Translations under genes and position numbers: made by a program | Source of the DNA: Bacilli bacterium | Lineage (GTDB): Bacteria > Bacillota_I > Bacilli_A > RF39 > UBA660 | DNA length: 64,000 nucleotides | Direction: 5' to 3' | NCBI GenBank assembly: GCA_017627015.1 | Contig: JAGAHP010000006.1 | Span: 1-64,000 of the forward strand | Shown: one piece after another, positions 58,928 through 64,000 of the stretch | Position numbering within the stretch: position 1 is the first letter of the stretch | Layout: every line of letters begins with the position of its first letter | Notes under the pieces: model-generated | Told to the model about the DNA's origin: nothing | Seen by the model: only the letters and a program-made list of their open reading frames with translations | Databases searched by the model: none

Positions 58928-60501
58928 TTTGTTTTTTTAGTAGTTTTCTTAGCAGCTGGATTTTTAGTTGTTTTTTTAGCTACAGTCTTTTTAACATCAT
59001 TCTTAGTTTCTTCAACTTTCTTTTCTACTTTTTTTACTTCTTTTTCAACTTTTTCAATTCTAGTTTCTGTAAGTTTAGTATATCTCATATATACTAATAC
59101 TCCATATACTACGATTAATAAGATTAAAGCAACTATAGAAGGAGCTTCAAATCCTTTAACAGAAATTGAAATAACTACTAATACAGTAACTAATAATACT
59201 AAGAAATATTTAATAATATATTTAAACCAATCTTTATAACTAGTTTCTGTATATCTTAAAGCAAGTAACATAATAATACTTGTTGGAGAAATTAATAAGC
59301 ATAAACTATAAACAGCTTGGAATAATACTGCGAATAAACTTTGATATTCTTTAGCACTAGTACTTAAAACTGCTGTCATAGTAAATTGAGTTCCATAAGC
59401 ATAATCTGGATAGAATAATGCTGCTAAAACTGAAGTAACTGTTCCAGTTAATAAGCTTACTGTTTTTTTAGTTAATGCAATTGTAATAGTATAGAATATT
59501 CCTGAAGAATATACGTTAACTAATACTATGTTTGCTAAAACAATAATTAATGCATATGGGAATGCTTTCTTTAATCCTTTAGCAAAGCTTTCAAAGAAAC
59601 CATTAATTCCTACTTTATATATTAATCCAATTAATACAGTTACAAATGTAAATAATACTGCTGCATTAAATGGTTGCCAGTTTCCAAATGAAACAACACT
59701 CTTACCTACTATTGCATCAAATACTGATACTTTAGCAATTTTTCCTTTTCTCATTGTTTCTAAGAATGTATCAAATCCTTTGAAACCAAAGTAACCACTC
59801 CAATTAACAAATCCAAGAACTAATAATACGAATACTACTCCCATAGTGATATATAGTGGAATTAGTTTTCCATCATTTTCTTTCTTTAGATCTTTTGTTT
59901 TGGCTGGTTTATTACCAAATACTAATATAAATCCTACTAATGTAACGATTCCTACTAATGTAACAATTACTTTTGGTAATATATTGTCCTTTACTGTTAG
60001 ACTAAGCATTTGATTTGTATATGTAGTAAATAATGATCCTGATAGACCAATTAGAATTGCACCTACAGTAGCAGCTATAGATGTTTCTTTACTAAATCCA
60101 AGCTTTCTAACAACAGAGATAAGAAATGGAACAAAAATTAACATAGAATACATTTCTCCAGTAAACATAGTTACTAGACCTAATATAAAGATAGTAATTA
60201 CAATAAATAACCCTTTATTCTTATTAAAACTTACAGCAACATTATTAACCATCTTTTCATATTTTCCAGTTTTACTTAGTACTCCATATAAAGCACCAAT
60301 AAATAAAACATATATGAATAAAGTTAAGAATGCACTAAATGATGTTATACCATTAGTAAATACATCTGCGAACGGTATTGGCATAACAGTTCCTTTTTCT
60401 ACAGCTCCATATGTCATTGTAGTTCCAGGAATAAAATAACTTAATACAACTGATACTAAAATAGCAATAGTTATAATTTTAAAAACATTATATTTTTTCA
60501 T
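58918..60501 (-). CDS. YfcC-family anion/amino-acid transporter with Lys-rich tail
   Basis: 527 residues with about 12 membrane segments. YfcC/DcuC-like signatures (FTGEMYSMLIFVPFLISVVRKLGFSKE, GSLFTTYTNQML) appear. Relatives move C4-dicarboxylates or basic amino acids. The last ~45 residues are unusual: an amphipathic KVEKEVKKVEKKVEE coil and a histone-like tail (KKTVAKKTTKNPAAKKTTKKTNKK type). It could bind the membrane or RNA. Own extended -10 promoter; monocistronic. Substrate not determinable. Confidence 0.8.
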   Translation of the reverse strand: MKKYNVFKIITIAILVSVVLSYFIPGTTMTYGAVEKGTVMPIPFADVFTNGITSFSAFLTLFIYVLFIGALYGVLSKTGKYEKMVNNVAVSFNKNKGLFIVITIFILGLVTMFTGEMYSMLIFVPFLISVVRKLGFSKETSIAATVGAILIGLSGSLFTTYTNQMLSLTVKDNILPKVIVTLVGIVTLVGFILVFGNKPAKTKDLKKENDGKLIPLYITMGVVFVLLVLGFVNWSGYFGFKGFDTFLETMRKGKIAKVSVFDAIVGKSVVSFGNWQPFNAAVLFTFVTVLIGLIYKVGINGFFESFAKGLKKAFPYALIIVLANIVLVNVYSSGIFYTITIALTKKTVSLLTGTVTSVLAALFYPDYAYGTQFTMTAVLSTSAKEYQSLFAVLFQAVYSLCLLISPTSIIMLLALRYTETSYKDWFKYIIKYFLVLLVTVLVVISISVKGFEAPSIVALILLIVVYGVLVYMRYTKLTETRIEKVEKEVKKVEKKVEETKNDVKKTVAKKTTKNPAAKKTTKKTNKK

Positions 60502-60571
60502 ATTTTTCCTCCTCCAATTATTTAAAAAAATTTTTTTGTAATTCTATTGTCACCTCTATCTCCTCATAAGA

Positions 60572-60582
60572 ATTATAGCACA
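60572..60582 (-). promoter_or_regulatory. Extended -10 promoter of the YfcC-type gene
   Basis: Minus strand TGTGCTATAAT immediately after the U-tract of the lysS terminator. Confidence 0.65.
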
Positions 60583-60591
60583 AAAAAGGAG

Positions 60592-60620
60592 CAAAAAAAA
60601 GCAATTTAAATAAATTGCTT
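60592..60620 (-). terminator. Terminator after lysS
   Basis: Minus strand GCAATTT / AAATTGC stem with short loop and T run. Confidence 0.75.
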
Positions 60621-60629
60621 TTATTTTTA

Positions 60630-62102
60630 TTACTTTCTTTCTACTGGTTTCATAGTTGGGAATAGTATTGCATCTCTTAAAGTTTCAAGGTTATATGCAA
60701 TCATCATTAATCTATCAATTCCAAATCCTAAACCAGAAATTGGTGGCATACCTTGTTCCATAGCTAATAAGTAATCTTCATCTAAATCCATAGTTTCATC
60801 ATCCCCTGCTTCTTTTTGAGCAAGTTGATCTTCAAATGTTTGTCTTTGAATAGCTGGATCTACTAACTCTGAATATGCATTACATATTTCTGCACCCATT
60901 ATAACAACTTGGAAACAATCTACAGCTTTAGAATCATTATCATTTCTTCTAGCAAGTGGTTTTAAACTAGCTGGATAATTATACATAACTACTGGACCAA
61001 TTATATTTGCTCTTAATAATTTTTTATATAAGAAATCAGTTAATTGAGGAATAGATTTATATTCTTCCATATCTTTTAAAGTAAAGAATCCTTTTTCAAC
61101 AACTTTATTCTTATATTCATTAACATCAGTTTCATTTAAGAATTCAAATCCTAAAATTTCATTCATTTTTTCTATATAATTAATTCTTTCCCATTCTTTA
61201 CCAAAATCAATAGTATTACCTTGATATTCTATAACAGATGAACCAGTTAAGAATTCCATACTTTCTTTCATTAAATCTTGGAAAAATTTAATATTATCTT
61301 CGAAATCCCAATAAGCAGCATACCATTCTATTTGAGTAAATTCTGGATTATGTTGTGGATCCATTCCTTCATTTCTAAAACATTTAGCTACTTCATAAAC
61401 TCTATCAAATCCACCAGCTATACACTCTTTTAAATAACATTCTGGTGCGATTCTTAAATTACAATCCAAATCAAGTGCATTATAGTGAGTATAAAATGGT
61501 TTAGCAGACGCTCCTGAAACTGAAGTTTGTACAATTGGAGTTTCTACTTCTAAGAATCCATGATTATTTAAGAAGTTTCTAACAAATAAATAATATTTAC
61601 TTCTACCTACAAAAATCTTTCTAGATTCTTCATTCATCATTAAGTCAACATAACGTTCTCTATATTTAGATTCTACATCAGTTAATCCATGGAATTTTTC
61701 AGGAAGAGGTCTAAGTGATTTACCTAAGAATTCAAAATTTTCTACTCTTAAAGTTTTTTCACCAGTTTGAGTAGTAAATATTTCTCCTTCTGCTCCTATA
61801 AAATCTCCACCATCAATTAACTTCTTAAAAAATTCATATCTTTCTTCACCAAGTAAATCTACTCTGAATTCTAATTGGAATACGTCTTCAATATTTCTAA
61901 TTTTAACAAAAGATAATTTACCCATCTTTCTAGCAAACGCTATTCTTCCGCAAACTTTAACGCCTTTTGTACCATCTTCTAAATTCTTAGCTTCTGTTAA
62001 AGTATGAGTTCTTTCATATTTTGCTGGATATGGATTACATACCTTTTTAATCTCTTCTAATTTTTCTCTTCTAATAACTTCTTGTTCACTTAATTCTCTC
62101 AT
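60630..62102 (-). CDS. lysS: Lysyl-tRNA synthetase (class II)
   Basis: 490 residues: OB-fold anticodon domain (GVKVCGRIAFARKMGKLSFVKIR), class II motif 2 FRNEGMDPQHNPEFTQIEWYAAY and motif 3 GFGIDRLMMIAYNLETLRDAILFP. It charges tRNA-Lys. No T-box is seen; the promoter lies just upstream. Confidence 0.97.
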   Translation of the reverse strand: MRELSEQEVIRREKLEEIKKVCNPYPAKYERTHTLTEAKNLEDGTKGVKVCGRIAFARKMGKLSFVKIRNIEDVFQLEFRVDLLGEERYEFFKKLIDGGDFIGAEGEIFTTQTGEKTLRVENFEFLGKSLRPLPEKFHGLTDVESKYRERYVDLMMNEESRKIFVGRSKYYLFVRNFLNNHGFLEVETPIVQTSVSGASAKPFYTHYNALDLDCNLRIAPECYLKECIAGGFDRVYEVAKCFRNEGMDPQHNPEFTQIEWYAAYWDFEDNIKFFQDLMKESMEFLTGSSVIEYQGNTIDFGKEWERINYIEKMNEILGFEFLNETDVNEYKNKVVEKGFFTLKDMEEYKSIPQLTDFLYKKLLRANIIGPVVMYNYPASLKPLARRNDNDSKAVDCFQVVIMGAEICNAYSELVDPAIQRQTFEDQLAQKEAGDDETMDLDEDYLLAMEQGMPPISGLGFGIDRLMMIAYNLETLRDAILFPTMKPVERK

Positions 62103-62127
62103 AGTTTTTCACCTCTAAACGTAAGTA

Positions 62128-62138
62128 ATTATAACATA
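62128..62138 (-). promoter_or_regulatory. Extended -10 promoter of lysS
   Basis: Minus strand TATGTTATAAT, between dusB and lysS. Confidence 0.65.
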
Positions 62139-62140
62139 TT

Positions 62141-63112
62141 TTATAATGTTTTCCTATATTCTTCTAATATTTTTATTAATTCTTCTTTAGTTTTACACAT
62201 AAATATACTTTGTTTTATTTTAGTGCTTCCTGGAATACCTTTTATATAGTTTGCCGCTATTGTTCTCATTTCTAATACTGCGACCTTTTCATTCTTAATT
62301 TCTAACAAATAATTTAAATGTTTAATAGCTAGATCTATTTTATCAGTATTTGATACCTCTTTAAGTAATTCTCCTGTTTTAAAATAATGATCTATTTCTC
62401 TAAATATAAACGGATTGGAAAGAGCCGCTCTACCTATCATAACTGCATCGCAACCTGTTTCATCAATCATTCTTTTTGCATCCTCTGCTGACTTTATATC
62501 GCCATTACCAATAACAGGAATAGATACAGCTTCTTTAACTTGTTTAATTATAGACCAATCTGCATTACCAGTATAACCTTGTGATCTTGTTCTAGGATGA
62601 ATAGTTATTGCTGAAGCTCCTGCCTCCTCTATTACTTTCGCAACTTCTACCGCATTAATTGATTTAGAATCCCAACCACTTCTTATTTTAACTGTAACTG
62701 GTACATCTACTACATCTACTACAGCAGATACTATTTCTCTTATTTTTTCTGGATTTTTTAAAAGTGCTGATCCTGCTTGTGATTTAACTGCCACTTTAGG
62801 AACAGGACAACCCATATTTATATCTATAATATCTGGTTTCATTATTTCCATAACTTTTTTAGCAGCCACTATAAAACTATCTTTATCACTACCAAATATT
62901 TGTTGAGCAATAGGTCTTTCTTCTTCAGTCATAGTAAGCATATTTAAAGTTTTTTTATCACCATAAAAAAGTGCTTTATCAGATACCATTTCTGCAAAAA
63001 CTAAACCTGCGCCTAGTTCTCTAGCTATTCTTCTAAATGCACTATTACAAAAACCTGCCATAGGTGCCAAACAAATATTATTATCAAACTTTAAATTACC
63101 TATTTTAAACAT
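62141..63112 (-). CDS. dusB: tRNA-dihydrouridine synthase
   Basis: 323 residues with [15 protein letters not shown], catalytic cysteine in [28 protein letters not shown] and [13 protein letters not shown] plus [12 protein letters not shown] enzyme reducing uridine in tRNA. Next to lysS, as in many Bacillota. Confidence 0.95.
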   Translation of the reverse strand: MFKIGNLKFDNNICLAPMAGFCNSAFRRIARELGAGLVFAEMVSDKALFYGDKKTLNMLTMTEEERPIAQQIFGSDKDSFIVAAKKVMEIMKPDIIDINMGCPVPKVAVKSQAGSALLKNPEKIREIVSAVVDVVDVPVTVKIRSGWDSKSINAVEVAKVIEEAGASAITIHPRTRSQGYTGNADWSIIKQVKEAVSIPVIGNGDIKSAEDAKRMIDETGCDAVMIGRAALSNPFIFREIDHYFKTGELLKEVSNTDKIDLAIKHLNYLLEIKNEKVAVLEMRTIAANYIKGIPGSTKIKQSIFMCKTKEELIKILEEYRKTL

Positions 63113-63127
63113 TTTTTCACCCGCAAA

Positions 63128-63138
63128 TATATTAACAC
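63128..63138 (-). promoter_or_regulatory. Extended -10 promoter of dusB
   Basis: Minus strand TGTGTTAATAT, 15 bases before the dusB ATG. Confidence 0.5.
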
Positions 63139-63157
63139 ATTTTGTTAATAATTAATA

Positions 63158-63185
63158 GAAAAAGTTAGATATTTATCTAACTTTT
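63158..63185 (-). terminator. Terminator after the 63184 gene
   Basis: Minus strand AAAGTTAGAT / ATCTAACTTT stem with a 4-base loop and a T run. Confidence 0.75.
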
Positions 63186-63975
63186 ATTCATCTAATATAA
63201 ATGGATTAAATTTAGATCCATCTCCTAAAACATAAGTAGTATCTTTATTCAAAACTATTAAAGGAAAAACATATACATCCTTAGTATTAATATCTTCTAT
63301 ACTGTTAGTATCAATATTGTATAATTTATATCCATTATTAGTTTTAACTACTATATTGTCTTCTATAGAAAGATTTCCTTTTAATATATCTTCTTCTGAT
63401 AAACTTACTACATTGACAACACTATTTTTATTATATGAATTATATATATTTTTAATAGTATTATCTATATTATCTTTCTTAGTCTTTTTAATATCATCAT
63501 TATATATATAAACATTTCCTTCTTGATCTATTTTTAAGATTCTATATGTATCATTATTAAATTCTAAGTAATTTCTATCCTGAATATAACATATATCTTT
63601 ACAAGATAATACATTTCTAAATAAATCTCCTGATATGAATATATCTTCTAACTCTCCATTTTTTGTAAGTATAATTACTCTAGTATCTTCATCATACTTT
63701 TGGTTTGTAGAAGGATTAATTTCATCACCAGTTAAATATTTTTCTGTTATTAAATCTCTAATTGTAATAACATTACTCTCTTTTAATTTATCCATATTAT
63801 CTAAGGCCATATTTCTAGCAGCTATTATTACTTCATTTGTTTCTTCAGAAGAACCTGTTACTGATGCATTTAATACAGATGTTAAGTTCTTTGAACCAGT
63901 AAGAATTACAAATGTTAATAGTAATACAGAACATATAATTAAGAAAGTACTTATTATTTTAAACTTTTTACTCAT
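63184..63975 (-). CDS. Surface-exposed hypothetical protein (prepilin-like surface family)
   Basis: 263 residues. An N-terminal membrane helix (residues 6-27, IISTFLIICSVLLLTFVIL) is followed by an extracytoplasmic region. It includes TIRDLITEKYLTGDEINPSTNQKY, a Cys pair (SCKDIC), DTYRILKIDQEGNVYIYND and a C-terminal GDGSKFNPFIL. These blocks recur in surface proteins of gut Bacillota that end with a GTGTxxxPYxI-like motif. Role unknown; anchored at the cell surface. Ended by its own terminator. It starts 25 bases from the window edge. Confidence 0.7.
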   Translation of the reverse strand: MSKKFKIISTFLIICSVLLLTFVILTGSKNLTSVLNASVTGSSEETNEVIIAARNMALDNMDKLKESNVITIRDLITEKYLTGDEINPSTNQKYDEDTRVIILTKNGELEDIFISGDLFRNVLSCKDICYIQDRNYLEFNNDTYRILKIDQEGNVYIYNDDIKKTKKDNIDNTIKNIYNSYNKNSVVNVVSLSEEDILKGNLSIEDNIVVKTNNGYKLYNIDTNSIEDINTKDVYVFPLIVLNKDTTYVLGDGSKFNPFILDE

Positions 63976-64000
63976 AACCCACCTACTCTACAGAATATAT

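Noticed and set aside
60520..60560. Possible 11-codon leader ORF (GTG start) before the YfcC-type gene
   Set aside because: The ORF is short and has no hairpin with a U tract to pair with it; no support for attenuation.
1..64000. CRISPR arrays, prophage, rRNA operon, toxin-antitoxin or defence systems
   Set aside because: No regular direct repeats, phage structural genes, rRNA or typical defence proteins were seen.

Overview
The window is a 64 kb chromosomal segment of an AT-rich, low-GC Gram-positive bacterium. Housekeeping genes are Bacillota-like: SepF-free but with ScpA/ScpB, RbgA, YlmH, a MiaB plus YlbF/YmcA pair, T-box leaders, an L19 leader and a Cse60 homologue. UGA is used as a stop codon (for example the genes ending at 9722 and 56597), so this is not a code-4 Mycoplasma. 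Short genes, very tight packing, TRTGnTATAAT promoters and many small lipoproteins suggest an uncultured Bacilli lineage close to the Mollicutes branch (RF39-like gut bacteria). That placement is inference. Most genes lie on the minus strand, which suggests a single replichore arm.

Layout, left to right. 1-140: the edge of an IS30-like element. 164-6063: a hybrid histidine kinase with a tail-anchored partner, then an acyl-CoA synthetase plus HAD-PlsC fusion pair (lipid acyl metabolism). 6206-7450: a GH25 lipoprotein on the plus strand. 7474-13970: an accessory stretch with a papain-like/GNAT fusion, methyltransferase, DUF402 protein, GNAT remnant, P-loop kinase, GNAT, an ABC-2 exporter and an orphan gene behind a structured leader. 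14210-16404: plus-strand corA, ylmH and an orphan. 16407-24035: YlmD, an M32 peptidase, a TMEM43-like protein, tRNA-Met, mscL, an ABC exporter with a leader-peptide attenuator, and a DUF368 undecaprenyl-phosphate flippase on the plus strand. 24103-29458: miaB-ylbF, folD, DUF3592, and serS under a serine T-box. 29710-35351: topA, rnhB, rbgA, cdd and an HD protein. 35406-40059: a second ABC-2 exporter, PHP phosphoesterase and a zinc-ribbon protein. 40087-47625: cutA, lepB, rplS, plsC, glycosyltransferase, trpS, trmD, rimM and RNA-modification genes. 47674-50713: tyrS with an HAD hydrolase under a tyrosine T-box, and a DUF488-like gene. 50755-53153: YtxH, DUF948, an acidic scaffold protein and a lipoprotein. 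53222-63975: trmB, a MurJ/SpoVB-type flippase, cse60, a nucleosidase, scpAB, a leaderless RNHCP gene, a YfcC-family transporter, lysS, dusB and a surface protein.

The window is mostly core gene content. The most interesting points are regulatory and architectural: a 32-codon leader ORF whose stop codon enters a terminator ahead of an ABC exporter; an unassigned structured 5' leader; a SHOCT-like insertion inside a PlsC domain; a TrmD with a long extra C-terminal domain; an in-frame papain-like/GNAT fusion with a perfect internal ribosome site; an mscL reading frame that runs through its own terminator into a tRNA promoter; and a genome-wide habit of placing extended -10 promoters directly in the U-tract of the upstream terminator. 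I see no CRISPR array, phage module, rRNA operon or replication origin.
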